Of a stretch of DNA of 64,000 nucleotides, positions 52,601 through 64,000 are shown in pieces (positions within the stretch are counted from its first letter, which is position 1; each line of letters opens with the position of its first letter). The position numbers and the translations under genes are program-made. The DNA lies in the NCBI GenBank assembly GCA_013365325.1, contig JABVXV010000018.1, forward strand, positions 1 through 64,000, written 5' to 3'. The notes below the pieces were generated by a model that saw nothing but the letters and a program-made list of their open reading frames with translations, was not told where the DNA came from and made no database searches. The DNA comes from Dipetalonema caudispina. Taxonomy: Eukaryota > Nematoda > Chromadorea > Rhabditida > Onchocercidae.

Positions 52601-53520
52601 GGCTAGTTGGGATATTTACGAATAACCCATTTTTGGTTTCAGATAAAGCATTACAAAACATACTATTTTCTTATTTTCTTTCTTTGTGTCCTTCGGTGAT
52701 TTTTCGTTTTCACGTTGCGGGAATTCTTCTGCCAAAATAAAAGTATTATGAGTCCGCTTACAAAAAAATGAACTGCGTAATACTAGTATGACGATGAAGT
52801 TTGGAAGTCTATTTGCAATCCGAAAATCAATAAAAATCCAAAATCAGGAGCTTGCTTTACTGCTTTACAATGGTTTCACTTTTTCAGCGGCGGTGCTTCT
52901 GTTAAGAGTACTATGCGACAAAAAAAACCAATGATCTGCAATGCACACTAAGCAATGCCCTAACAATCTGGATTCTGAAAAAAGTCTTACCGATGGTTTG
53001 GATGCGAAGTTGATTATTTGTGGCAATCTGGAGGGCGCTGCGCAATTCTTCGTCAGTTGAAAAATATATTATGTCACCTTCTTCGTCTGAAATATATTGT
53101 CTCTCTTTTTGTTAATAAATTTCCTTAAAGATTTGTTTTATATTTCACTAATATGCAATAGCTGATGAAATGCTTGAAAATTATGATTCTTTTCTGTTCA
53201 TTCATATCTTTCAGCAGTGTGACATAGCAGTAATTTATTTGATTTACTCATCACCCTCATCCTATGCACACATCGACATAAATAAACTAAAATTGGATTG
53301 AAAGCAGAACTTCGAGAACTAAAATGTAGAGCTAATCAGTTGACACCTGATATCTGAAATTACCTTTCCATCCCAATTTGCCCATAAAATCAGGAACCAC
53401 GGTATTGATTTTAACTAGTAACATCTGATACAGGTCATCGACAACATCCGTAGGTAATTGGAAACGTCGATAAACGCCAAAGTGATCCCACTTGATGTTA
53501 ACTATATTGTTCGCGGCCAT
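49615..53520 (-). CDS. sqst-1: p62/sequestosome-1 autophagy receptor
   Basis: Exons in minus order: 53364-53520, 52991-53086, 52664-52728, 52101-52265, 51559-51765, 51242-51356, 50645-50865, 50293-50470, 49941-50048 and 49615-49781. They give 492 residues, against 440 for human p62. The receptor links ubiquitinated cargo to LC3/LGG on autophagosomes. Domains in order: PB1 (about 5-85) with basic VYRRF and the acidic DEEGDIIYFSTDEEL; ZZ zinc finger (107-161) with CDRC, CCIC and CEEC; an Ala/His-rich stretch (about 195-225); an acidic low-complexity region (exon 7); a likely LC3-interacting motif in SDEWTMMDI (W387); and a C-terminal UBA (about 440-480) with LEGMGFDNCNGWL. The CTTCAG acceptor 4 bases before the ATG suggests trans-splicing. 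A perfect palindrome sits in intron 6. Family assignment is firm; the LIR is inferred. Confidence 0.94.
51071..51111. repeat. Perfect 41-base palindrome (19-base arms, 3-base loop)
   Basis: The arm ATTAATATTATAAAGGACT at 51071-51089 is followed by TGC and its exact reverse complement at 51093-51111. It lies inside intron 6 of sqst-1 and would form a hairpin in DNA or pre-mRNA. No terminal target duplication was seen. A small inverted-repeat element is possible. Confidence 0.9.
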
Positions 53521-54719
53521 TTTGCTGAAGAAAATGTAATCAACGTAAAATGCAAGGAACGTAAAGCATAAAGGAGCACTAATATGGATATTACTGCATA
53601 AGCAATATCTATTTAGGTTGTGACGTGTAAAAGCGCATGCAAAATTATTTGTATTTTCTGTAAAAGCCGCAGTAAAACGTGATAAAATGATTCCACGTAT
53701 TAAGAAGATGCTTTCCTACGTCAATTATACTTGTAATGAAGGTGACATAATGAACTCTTAATTAGAATCAGTTATCGGTCATGGAATAATCTATGAGGGA
53801 AAAGGAAAGTGTAACAGAATGAACTGGCAGGCAAGTGATCACTAATGAACGAACAACCCTGTGTGAAACATCAGCACGGAGTAAGATGCCGTGCAATATA
53901 CAACTGATACAAGAAATGAAGCAAAATATCTGAACCACCATTGGGCAAAGAGACATCAGCAAAAGATGAGCTCATCTACCAGTAGTTGCTCAACTCGGTC
54001 ATCAAACCACCCAATCAATCAACCGATCGATCGGTGGAAATAAACAATATGATGATGCTTCACAGTCTACTACTTCTTTTTGCCATGGCATGTGATGAAA
54101 ATACTGAAATAACAATACACACACACTTAGAGAACAAGGCGATATGTAATAGCATTGAGTTAGACAGACAGACAGACAGGGTACCCGTCCTCAACGATGA
54201 TGAATGAATGAATGAATGTATCATGGTGTGTTACAATTGAAATGACGAACGACAAACATTCAACTTTAATCAATAACAACAGCACACGTCAGGTCTGTTG
54301 ACGAACTTTTTCATCATAAATTCCGGTTGGTATTGCTTCTGCTGCTATTCCTGCTACAGTATTATTTAACGAGAAGAAAAAATCGAAATAAAAAATTTAT
54401 ATTCAGCCATGCTGCATTTAACAATAACGCAAGACAAATAATGCACATGGAGCACATAACATTTTTGAAGATTAGAGGAGAAAAATGAGTTTCAAGTAAG
54501 GATAGGACATGTAATAACTATACAAGCCCTACGATTATATCGATTTTAAATGATTCATTACCAATAAATATTCCAACATGTAATCGCACTAAATATACGT
54601 AAACTGAAATTAATCATTAATAATTTAAAATCTTAAAAGTTGTAAGTACGGATCACAGGTATCAAGACTTGTTTTAAGAAGGTATGATGGAGATGTGGAT
54701 CCTGACGACAGGACGTTTT
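53521..54719. other. Spacer upstream of sqst-1 with tetranucleotide repeats
   Basis: It should contain the sqst-1 promoter and the 3' UTR of the adenylosuccinate synthase gene. A (GACA)n tract lies at about 54163-54179 and a (TGAA)n tract at about 54201-54219. No gene is supported. Confidence 0.5.
54163..54219. repeat. Clustered (GACA)n and (TGAA)n microsatellites
   Basis: Two short tetranucleotide arrays of about four units each are separated by about 20 bases of unique sequence. Confidence 0.85.
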
Positions 54720-57643
54720 TCAGGTTTCACGAAGAATCAATGCTTCTCGTTCCTCACCAACACCAATCCATTTTACGGGCACTCCGACATACTGCTCAAT
54801 GAATTCAATGAATATTCGACAGTTTTCTGGCAATTCATTGAAATTTCGCATAGCCAATATTGGTGTATTCCATCCTTTGAATGTATGATATTCGACTTCC
54901 ACTTTCTCCCAATCGGAAGCTTGTGCTGAAAAGGCTAACAGCCATTGTGCGAAAAAGTAGAATAACTTGATAGTGCATTAGAAAGTTCAACAAAATGTGT
55001 TAAAGACTGAAACAAAGTCCAGCACGTCAATGCGTATTATTTATCTTTCAATGGTACTGTTAATAAGATAGTTTTTTACTAAAAACAAGAGTAATGCGAA
55101 GAATCGCATATAACAATACTTACATGGAGGAGATTTCAATTGCTCTTTATCCAGCCTGTAGGCGATGCCTGCTTTGATTTCATCAAATGTATCCAGAACA
55201 TCCAGCTTAGTCAAAGCAATGCTTAAAATCAAAAATAATATTATAGAATAAAAGTATTCTAATGGAACTGAATTCTTAAATAATTTCAGAGGTGCATACT
55301 CTGTGAATCCATTGATAAGATGTGCACGTTTCAAAAGAACTAAATCGATCCAACCACACCGTCTCTTCCGACCAGTCGTAACACCAACCTGAAATTGGGA
55401 AAATAAATAATCAACTGGCCTTGTTAAACGTACAAATTTCGATAACTTCCAATTTCCTAGAAAATCTGATCCAGCCATCTCTCACAGATGGTAAAGCTTC
55501 TGCCTTCCTACGCGCGAGGTATCATTTTGGGCATATATTTTAGAAGTTTAGACTATGGTAATATAACGATGCATAAATTAGAAGCAAAAAGCAATTCGCA
55601 CTATCAATAGGCCTAATTAATAATGGATATAAAGGAACGTTTTCATTATCAGTTATATGAATTCTTCTCGGAATACATAAGTTGTAATTGTTATGCAACT
55701 GCCCCAACAGAAGATTGTGGTGATTGATTGGACAGTACTGTTAGGTTGGATGAAGAACTACAGTATTAAAAATATTTCAAATGAAGGACTGAAAACGAAC
55801 CAAATGAACTGAAAATTCATTATTCAGTTTTCAATAATGAAGTAATGATCTTACTTCGTGTCCTATTCGTTGTAGCTTATCGCCGATATCATTTTTCAGT
55901 TCCGTAGGGAATGGTCCAGAGCCGACTCTAGTTGAGTATGCTTTCGTAACGCCTACTACTCTCTTGATCGACATTGGTGGAAGTCCTAGACCAGTAACGG
56001 CACCTCCAACCGTTGCATTAGATGACGTTACAAACGGATAAGTTCCTGAAAATATCAGAACTGAAGATTGCTACTCTATCAAATTAATGATGCTTTCTAC
56101 AATGTCGATCTAGACTGTAAACCCTTTCTAAAGAGTTAATAGCTACTTAAAATGTTACTACAAGCAAATCTGTACAACAAGAAGTGGCGTCAAAAAAGTT
56201 ACCGAAATCGATATCCAGCATGGTACCATTCGCACCTTCAACAAGTACAGTTTTGCCACTGCTCCGTAACTCATCCAGTATCATTACTGTATCGCCAACC
56301 AATGCCAGTTCATTCAATTTTTCCGCATGTTTCTACGAATAAATTTCAAAAAAAAAATAAGAATACTCAATCGTTATCCGTTGTATGATTAATTTAAGTA
56401 AGATTGAATGGAGCTACCTTGAATTTTACCAACTCGAGATCGACATCAACCTCCAAATCAGGATACTGCCTTTGATAATATTTAACAAGTTCTCGAAATC
56501 TGAAAATCGAGTCCTTTAATCAAGTAAACTTCGTATTGCGAGCTGTGTAAAACAAAATGAATAATTGAGATTAGAAAACGTAATCCCACAAATATGATAC
56601 TTTAAAGTAAATCCATGAAAATCGTAAACTAAATCGCCAACTCGAAGGCCATTTCTGAAACATTTGCTAGAATATGTGGGTCCAATACCCCTCTTCGTCG
56701 TTCCAATTTTGCTGGAAAAAATTTTTTGTACTCACAGCATGAAAAAATTTGGCCAAGAAACAAGAGCTAGAAAAGTGGAGAACTGCTTGAAGTTAGTTTT
56801 GCTTATAACAAGCAGACATTAAGCTATAACACATGAAACTTACTTAATATTCAGTCGATCTTCCGAGTGACCATCAACAAGCATATGTATACCACAAACA
56901 AGATGTGCCCGATCACTGATTAGTATTCGCTCCTCCCATCCGGGTATGCTCGTAATTTTGTTGTGGTTCAGTTCTTCAAAAAATGAATCTAAATTTACTA
57001 CCGTTCCATTACCTGAAAATGAAACTTAAAACATCGGATCAACAGAATATTCTGATAAACGCACTTGCATGGATATATTGAGCTGAAGAAATGCAACTGA
57101 GATTGAGCCTGAATTCCGTACATGACACCTTGTTTTGAAATACAGAAGTATCGTACTGCTAATGCAGCAGTTCAAAATTAGATAAAATCTTACCAATTAT
57201 GTTGAAACACTTTTCAGCGATGATTCCTGAGGGTATAATGTGAAAATCATATTTTCGTCCGTTTGCAACAACAGTGTGACCCGCATTGTTGCCACCTTGA
57301 CATCGTGCAACGACTTGAACCTGTAATTTTTCAACTATATCTTGTTTAAACTAGCACAGCAGGGTCGGAGTATAAAAGAATGTGAAGAAAAACTACGACA
57401 ACCATTTCATAGTTGTCAAAGATACAAAAATTTGCATACTGCAGTGCTTGGATCTTTCGAAAAATCTCATTAACAAATCCATGCGATTCTCTCAACTACT
57501 CATACGGCTAATATAGTATCAATGGATAGAAAATTCACCTCATCTTTCGCAATCAGATAATCGACAATTTTTCCTTTACCTTCATCACCCCACTGAGCAC
57601 CCAGTAATACGGTCACAGGTCCTTTCTCTTGCTCCTTTAACAT
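54720..57643 (-). CDS. adss-1: Adenylosuccinate synthase
   Basis: Exons in minus order: 57539-57643, 57194-57320, 56844-57012, 56601-56711, 56418-56499, 56203-56332, 55855-56045, 55300-55388, 55124-55221 and 54720-54925. They give 435 residues, the normal length. The enzyme joins IMP and aspartate with GTP to make adenylosuccinate, the first committed step from IMP to AMP, in the cytosol. The P-loop-like GDEGKGK is at 19-25 with the catalytic Asp20, and GGNNAGHT holds the catalytic His50. Further motifs are [65 protein letters not shown] and VKWIGVG near the C-terminus. All catalytic motifs look intact. The GTTTTAG acceptor-like site lies 16 bases before the chosen ATG (57641-57643). The frame is open between them without another Met, so this start fits trans-splicing. 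Confidence 0.96.
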
Positions 57644-59502
57644 GTTAGATAATTCCTCCTAAAACAAAAATAATAGTGATCCTCGAAAAAAATAATTCCC
57701 GTTCACAATTCATAACGAGCACGCCGCATAAATGATTGCAAAACCGTTGAAGCAAAATATCATAATTTCTCTAAATCTCGCGAATTTCAGGAAAGTTTAA
57801 AAACATTAGGCACGTTCTAGCATCTCACTCCCTTAATAAGTATCAAATTTGCAATCAAAAATTTATTAAACAGAAACAGAGACGAAACCACAATAATCTT
57901 AGAGGAACCCGTCAGTCAATATTGATATCCAAAAAAGTAGTTTACTAGATGAAATAAACTTCCAGAAAGGAAATTCCATCATTTTCCGATGTATCACGTA
58001 TGAAAGAAATTCAGCTTCTATCTTTACTTTTTAAATTATGTTTTAGTAGGTAATGTACACCTTCTTTTTTCCATCTTAATCAAAATTCTACATTCCTCTA
58101 AACCAAAGTTAAGCTCTTCATATCATAAATGATGAAGAAAAAGAGAAAAGATTTATTTTTTCTGTCTGAAATTGAAATTCAAAACAAAATGACGATGAAA
58201 AAGAATACAGTGCTTCAGAGAAAGGAAAACAGTGCAATAAAAATTATCATAAACGTATGAATTGCAGTATAATCATAACATTTCAAGGAACAGCTATGAG
58301 TTATACAGAATTATTCCACATTTTTTATAAATTTAACAGTCATGCAGAAGCTTATTTTACTCAACGCAATAATAGATAGGGATGTTTTCGCACTACAATT
58401 TATGGCTTTTAAATTTATAAAAAATGAGGAGAAATACCGTATTTGAAAAGAGCGTATTTACATAACAAAATGTCTAAACATATTTCGCATATCTATGCAA
58501 TCTGTATGAAATACTTATGTGATCTTCCTACGTTATTAGGGATCACTTCTTTTACGAATCAGAGAGAATATACTACATATGTACAACTCAAGAAAAGAAA
58601 AATTCTTTAAATTAAGATTTAAGTGTTTATTTCCAAGATTTCTTTATTCAACTTGAACAAAAATCTGTTTTAATGGCCATTTTTTTGTAGGATAACCTTT
58701 CCTTCATACAACAGTTTTGAAAGAAACGGGAAGCACACAACGACGTATTGGAACATTGGAACATAAATTAAATATTTTACAAGAAAAATTGCCATTTAAA
58801 AAGAGCAAACCATAACCCACTAACCAAGAAACAAAGAAAAAACGCACAGCCGACTGCAGGCATTGACATTTTAATATCGACCTGATGAAAAAGTAGCTTG
58901 CAATTTTCATGCAAACCGTTCATAAAATAATATCATATCAAAATTCAAATTGCATGTCTAAAATTAAAGAGATAATTCAAACCTAAATTGATAGTGACCA
59001 AATTCAATATTCCGCAATTTTTTGAAGTTTCGAAATCGATTTCTTCTCAGCTGTGTCTTGAAAACCGGTACTAATTACCAATAGTGTAATATTTCATGAA
59101 TTAGCAGCACAATTACTCGGTGAATAATATAAAGATCATTTAACTCATCCGAAAATAACATTAGGACGGATAGACTCGAAAACCGCTGTTGTCGACTTGT
59201 GAAACGTTTTACATGTTTCCCTGAATTGATTGAAAGGAAACATTTGAAAATTTGCAGCAGTAAAACAACCTGAAACAGTAGTTCTATGCCATCGAGCAAA
59301 AAGTAAATGAAAATTTATCTAACTGTATCGAGAACTGATTACAATAAGAATGAAGGATAACAGTTCTATTAACGCACAAATTAAACTAAATTCGTTCTCT
59401 AGCTTTAGACATTAAATTTTCATAAAATTGCAAGACAAAAGTACCAACATAATCTTTCCATGCAAAATACAAACATTTTTCCTCACGATACTTTTTTAGT
59501 TT
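57644..59502. other. Intergenic region between ARL14EP-like and adss-1 genes
   Basis: About 1.9 kb of AT-rich sequence between two minus-strand genes. Only short frames without known domains occur. It should include the adss-1 promoter and the 3' UTR of the ARL14EP-like gene. Confidence 0.5.
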
Positions 59503-60386
59503 TCACGGGTTGTAATAAGGATGTTTACGAATCCGAGGTGGTTCAATCTCAGTGAAAAAGCTTTCAATAATGTAATCCCGATTCTTTTGACAAGCTGGCC
59601 CACACATTCGTGAACCACATTTTTCACATGGATAATGACAGCCTAAATATGCAAATGTAGAATTATAAATTTCAGATATACAACTCTCCATAAAAAATCA
59701 TTAAAAAAAGATTTAAAAAACTGAAATTTACTCTCTTCATAAAAATCATTAAAACATATAAAAGCTGATGTTAATAAAAACAGTTCTCCCTATCTTTCTT
59801 TAACGTTTAGAAACGACTTAAAGTGATGAAGAAATCGTTATTTTCCTATCTCCCACTCTGAATTCAATGCAAACATAATATTTGATTTTAAATTTAAAGA
59901 TTTTGAAGAGACTCACTCACCGGGGCAAGATGTCCTCAGACAATCGCATAATTTGATACAATGACCATCAGCCTTGATAAGGTAGCCTTTCTCGTCATGA
60001 TGCGGAATGTAATCCGTCACGCGATTGACAGTTTTCAGTGCTAGAATTAACACAGAAATACTCTCAGCAATCATGAGATTTTTAGACTAACTTCAGTAAC
60101 TTGAAATTTCATATTACGAGAAACGTTGCGTGAAAATGGGAGCAGATAACTCAATAACGGAAAAGAGAAGAAGTAACTTTTCTTCTAATACGGGAATGAC
60201 TCGAAGTAAAAATTATCATAGTGCATTTGAAGAAATATGAAATATCTCTCGAAAATCATAAAGCATACCTTTCCGATGTCTTGCAGATCGACGAACTCCC
60301 TGCCTATTGTACAAGGTTTCTTCTGTAGAAATTGCAGCTGCCTCTCCAGGATTAATAAATCTAAGATTCCTCAATTCTCGATGCAT
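59503..60386 (-). CDS. arle-14: ARL14EP/ARLE-14-like cysteine-rich protein
   Basis: Exons in minus order 60269-60386, 59921-60040 and 59503-59642 give 125 residues. The C-terminal half matches the ARF7EP_C domain: LCDCLRTSCPGCHYPC, EKCGSRMCGPACQKNRDYI, with regularly spaced cysteines that probably bind zinc. Mammalian ARL14EP was described as an effector of the small GTPase ARL14. The C. elegans homologue ARLE-14 is a partner of the H3K9 methyltransferase MET-2 (SETDB1), so a chromatin role is the better guess in a worm. The N-terminus is basic (RQGVRRSARHRK). A TTTTCAG site lies 20 bases before the ATG, and a stop in frame lies directly before it, which fixes the start. Confidence 0.87.
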
Positions 60387-61243
60387 TTATGATTGTAATA
60401 AATTCCCTGAAAACAACATCCCTCACAAAAATGAAATTCATAACAACTCAAAACCTACCTAATATTATCATAATATCAAATTCAACAAACATTCACTAAC
60501 AAAGAATAAAATGTGAAATTAAAGATCGGATGAAATAACTTTGTCTCATCTTTTGTATTATTCTGACAATGTCGAATGAATAATATTTTGAAATGTAAAA
60601 TTTGCTGAGAATGAATTTTTCAGCAGTAACCAAATGAATGCCATTACACTGAAATCAAAAATACCTATTTTAAGAGTTGGAAGAATCAATCCAGGTGGGG
60701 AACAATTTTTTCGTTGTTTACAAATTTTATCATTGTCATCGAACCTAATCATAGCTGACTTTATTTTATTCTAATATTTTGTTTAACTTTACCTATCTTC
60801 CTAAAGCCAAATAATATGTTAGCTGGGAAGAAGCTAATTGATATTATCCATTCTTGTTCAGTATGATACGGAGAATCTTTTTCGATTTATAACAGATGAA
60901 AAGCATAATAGCTGTTGAGCTGACGTATAGGTAACAAACCTTTCGATCTCTTTCGGGAAGTTGATATTTGGGATAGATGGTCAAGCAGTTCCGCTTTTAG
61001 CCGGAAGGAAAGGATCAGGAAAAACAGTGATGGTGCGCAATTTGCATCTAATTTCATTTTGTTCTTGTGATCAAAGATGAATGAATGTACCTTTTCAATC
61101 TTTTTATACCGGATTTGGAATTAAATCAAAAAATCAATTACATGTCAACAATCGTTCTCTTTCCTGGCCAACTTGTGATATATCATCAATCATGGAAGGC
61201 TAACTTTATATATGTGTTATTATTGTCATCATTAATTACTATT

Positions 61244-61305
61244 ATTATTATTATTGCTATTATTGTTATTATTACTATTATTATTATTATTATTATTACT
61301 ATTGC
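61244..61305. repeat. Imperfect (ATT)n array
   Basis: A trinucleotide array with scattered C and G interruptions, in intergenic DNA. Confidence 0.85.
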
Positions 61306-61921
61306 TTATGTGATATTAATTTTTATCTTTCAAATAAACTTAAATAACAAAAATAGTTGAAGTTCGATAGAGAATTGTGTATTGGTTGCAGAGAGTTGAA
61401 TGGGTCACGATCGCTTCGCTGAACTATCATTTCCCACGTTTATTTAATGTTAACAGGAGGAATAAAATGAAATAGTTGAAATCATGAAATGAAAACAACG
61501 AATGGACGACTATTATCTGCTCAATCCGGTTGGTTACTCAATGACAGGTATCCTCGATATATCCCCGAACAACAGCTCACGACAGCAGTATGTATGTATG
61601 GTTGGGTGAACCACTATAATTCTAACTGTGTTATCGTTTTACGCACAAAAAAAAAAAAAGTATTATATCTAAAGCTCGTACATCTCATTTCTAATTAAGT
61701 CATCATCATATAGTATGATAATTGGTTGTAGCTGAACAGTATGACAGATTAGTAATTATACAAACAATTTATTAAAATTAAGAGAAAATTGGAAGGAATT
61801 TGGAAAGATGGAAGAGTATGATCCTTCTTGGAACTGGTAATTTGTTACTTCGTCAATCAAAGTAATTTGCTGTATGTGTGTGTGCAGCGCCGTGACCCCA
61901 ACCCTGTTGTCGTTTTCTTCC

Positions 61922-61949
61922 AAAAAAAAAAAAAAAAAAAAAAAAAAAA
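61922..61949. repeat. Poly-A homopolymer tract (28 bases)
   Basis: A pure A run in intergenic DNA. It has the same length as the run at 43434-43461. No element boundary is visible. Confidence 0.85.
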
Positions 61950-62201
61950 GAAATTAAATTGGAGTTGCCGGTTGCCATACATTTCATCTTTTCACCCACC
62001 ATTCAACTTCATTCCAATCCTATCCATCAGCCCACTTTTAACAATTATCCAACTTCTCCTCCCCTTCTCCCTTCTATGAGTATTCAAGTTTGTAAGGATA
62101 AATTCATTCATTGAGATAAATACGTCGAGATCAAATTCTGAGTTAATCAAAATATCTAAACGGGAAGATGCATGAAACGTTATTCATCACATCCTTACGG
62201 T

Positions 62202-62202
62202 T

Positions 62203-62233
<31 letters not shown>
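62202..62233. repeat. (TCA)n microsatellite
   Basis: About ten perfect TCA units, roughly 120 bases upstream of the possible signal-peptide exon at 62352. Confidence 0.9.
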
Positions 62234-62351
62234 CTGAGGACAACAATCCGGTATTGCTCTGGTTTAGCGCCAACCCCCTCCGTTCCTTCCCAAAATCCAT
62301 CCTCCAATCCGCAAACGAAAACCATTTTGGCTGATTATTGAAGTCTCTGAA

Positions 62352-63688
62352 ATGCCGCCATTATTCGCCGTCATTCTCTTCTTCATATCAAAATCTTCCA
62401 ATGCTCAGGTTATATTTCTTCATATTATATTGTTGTTTATCCTTTCATCTTCTTCCCATTCCATCATCCATTCCGACTTCCTTTCACTTTCATCGCACAC
62501 TAATTTCTCACAATATTTTTAATTTTTTGAAATTGATTTCAACAGTTATTAAAATATTTCCATCTAAGTTAAGATTAAATTAAGCTGAATAAAATTAAAA
62601 TATGTTGATCATTTAATGCATTCCTGGGGAAATTCCGTAGATTTGATTGTTGCTGAAGATATCAGTCAATTTATATGGAATTAAAGATGGATTAGTACAT
62701 TATTTCCTGATTGGGAATTCCGCAACCCGTCAACGGAAACAGCACTACTTTAGTGAACTTTTGGCACATATTGGAATTCCTGGCATGCTAACTGCAAAAT
62801 ATCGAATCTGTTTGCCACCACTATCCCTGCAGGAAGTATAGTTTTGTTCCTGCATCATCTGATTCCTGGAATACACCGCGAGCATATCTCAGTAAGGGAA
62901 GCAATTCCGCCACGGATCACGGATACTTACCATCTATGCGTTAATATCACTTATCACAAATATTACTCTTCTTTGCAGAGTAACAATGGTAATCCATTCC
63001 TGAATTTCCTATCACATGATAATATCGGACGGTTAACACAAATGGCTACAGAAATTGTTGCTTCCGCTGCTAAACATTCCGCTGCAGCTAATATAGACGC
63101 ATTGTATGATTTTATTCTTATCAATCCAATCTTTGATATCTCTGATTGGTTCTTTTTTAAATCAGTGATTATTAAATTGATTCCACCTCAACAATTTCAA
63201 TTAAAAGAATAGGTACTGAGAGAGGAAAAAAGAACGAGCTATTACAATCTCAGAATGTATGATATATTCTTCTTACATATTTTAGAACAAGGCCTGGTCA
63301 TCCGGAACCGGGACCTATATCGCTCAATTCTCGACCATCTGAAATGATCGGCCAATCTATAACAAATGCTATGTCACCAGCTATTAATAAACTTGCTGAA
63401 GTTTCTGCAATTGAAAATCGAGATCTAATATCAAGGCAACAGCAAAGAGGCATTTATGATGTTGGATCGAATAGTGGTACCAAATCACTGATGGACATTG
63501 CAGGAGCATTTTTAGGATCTTCAAGGCCTGGTAAATCACCTCCAGCTCTTGGAGCGAAAACACAAACGTATACGAAAGATGCAGATATCGGCTGGTTACC
63601 GACTATTCGAGAATTAGCACCTGGTGCAAATAGCAATTTTGGCATACCGAAGGGTGAAGGTTCGTCACTCTCATTATCGAATCATTAA
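62352..63688 (+). CDS. Unrecognised gene; two 3' exons supported, 5' exons tentative
   Basis: I do not recognise the family. The last two exons are well supported. Exon 62979-63103 (acceptor TTTGCAG, donor GTATGA) and exon 63286-63688 (acceptor TTTTAG) join in phase and code about 175 residues without low-complexity bias. The sequence includes SHDNIGRLTQMATEIVAS, an Ala-rich helix-like stretch, TRPGHPEPGP, SRQQQRGIYDVGSNSG, KSLMDIAGAFLGSSRPG and the end GEGSSLSLSNH. Further upstream, 62352-62408 could be a signal-peptide exon (MPPLFAVILFFISKSSNAQ), and 62833-62891 fits by phase at its 3' side. The joins between these could not be fixed, and the frame with coding-like sequence at 62640-62840 conflicts with them. 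Secretion is therefore only a possibility. The stop at 63686-63688 is clear. Confidence 0.45.
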
Positions 63689-64000
63689 TTAGTTGTGTCA
63701 TTTATCAGACATCTTTTTTTTTATTTGTTTAAGATATAATGAATGTTGCATGAAATGCTCATTTATTCGGAACATTTTATTTCGTTCCATTAAATTAATA
63801 AATCTCTAACAGTTATAAATTATTTGGCAGATCTTAGATCTTTGATTCTTAATTAATGTTTCTAACAAAACATTTTCCTTTTTAATTAATGCCTTCGATA
63901 CTTTTTAAAAACGTCTTAAATAGCGAAATTAATCTTTGAAATTGAAAATCAAAGAAATTTGTTACATGATTATAAACAGGTTTCATTTGGGAAATGTTTC
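63689..64000. other. 3' flank of the last gene
   Basis: AT-rich sequence following the stop at 63688. It contains AATAAA-like sequence near 63796-63802. No further gene is visible before the window ends. Confidence 0.5.

Larger units (their letters stand above)
60387..62351. other. Intergenic region with simple repeats
   Basis: It separates the divergent ARL14EP-like gene and the unrecognised 3' gene. It holds a TTA/ATT-rich array (about 61244-61305), a 28-base poly-A run (61922-61949) and a (TCA)n array (about 62202-62233). Open frames over these arrays are translation artefacts of the repeats. Confidence 0.55.

Noticed and set aside
60558..60752. Minus-strand frame upstream of the ARL14EP-like gene, as a possible 5' exon
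   Set aside because: The ARL14EP-like ATG is preceded by an in-frame stop and its own acceptor site, so a coding 5' exon is not needed and does not join in frame.
61922..61949. Poly-A runs here and at 43434-43461 as retrotransposon tails
   Set aside because: No reverse-transcriptase remnant, element body or target duplication is visible next to either run.

Overview
The window looks like nuclear DNA of a parasitic nematode, most likely a filarial or other spirurid worm. It is very AT-rich and has many short introns with TTTTCAG-type acceptors. Most start codons lie 0 to 45 bases after another acceptor-like site, as expected where mRNAs are spliced-leader trans-spliced. The gene set also fits: a UNC-112 kindlin, a TWK two-pore potassium channel, a two-domain galectin and an ARLE-14-like protein. 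No plasmid, phage, CRISPR, rRNA or recognisable transposon genes are seen. The species cannot be named from the sequence alone.

Layout from left to right. 1-4385 is AT-rich DNA without a supportable gene. On the plus strand follow a short-chain dehydrogenase locus (4386-9731) and a NUDT14-like UDP-sugar diphosphatase (10269-11985). On the minus strand come UNC-112/kindlin (12882-18817) and a two-CRD galectin (21649-25743). Mitochondrial ribosomal protein uS11m (26217-27655, plus) is divergent from the galectin across about 0.5 kb. A TWK-family K2P channel (28679-37448, minus) is followed by a long gap and a small secreted Kunitz protein (42138-42670, plus). Then comes a run of five minus-strand genes: TMEM258/OST subunit (43503-44056), SERINC (44852-48487), p62/sequestosome SQST-1 (49615-53520), adenylosuccinate synthase (54720-57643) and an ARL14EP/ARLE-14 homologue (59503-60386). 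The last kilobase holds the 3' exons of an unrecognised plus-strand gene ending at 63688.

Exon models were built by hand from reading frame, splice-site consensus and family conservation. For each recognised gene the exon lengths close in phase and give a protein of normal family length, for example 720 residues for UNC-112 and 435 for adenylosuccinate synthase. The genes do not form one pathway; they are mostly conserved housekeeping, muscle-adhesion and membrane genes.

The most unusual part is the dehydrogenase locus. Three exons coding for the NAD(P)-binding half are followed by two paralogous, phase-matched sets of three 3' exons. One set keeps the catalytic Tyr-x-x-x-Lys and the other has Phe in place of the Tyr. 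No second set of 5' exons is visible, so one gene may make an active and an inactive enzyme by choosing a 3' cassette. Other points of note are a decayed copy of a Nudix exon inside an intron of the NUDT14-like gene, a GC-AG intron in SERINC, a Kunitz domain with a Ser P1 and a 12-residue insertion, a second galectin domain with exchanged Asn and Arg, and a perfect 41-base palindrome inside a sqst-1 intron.
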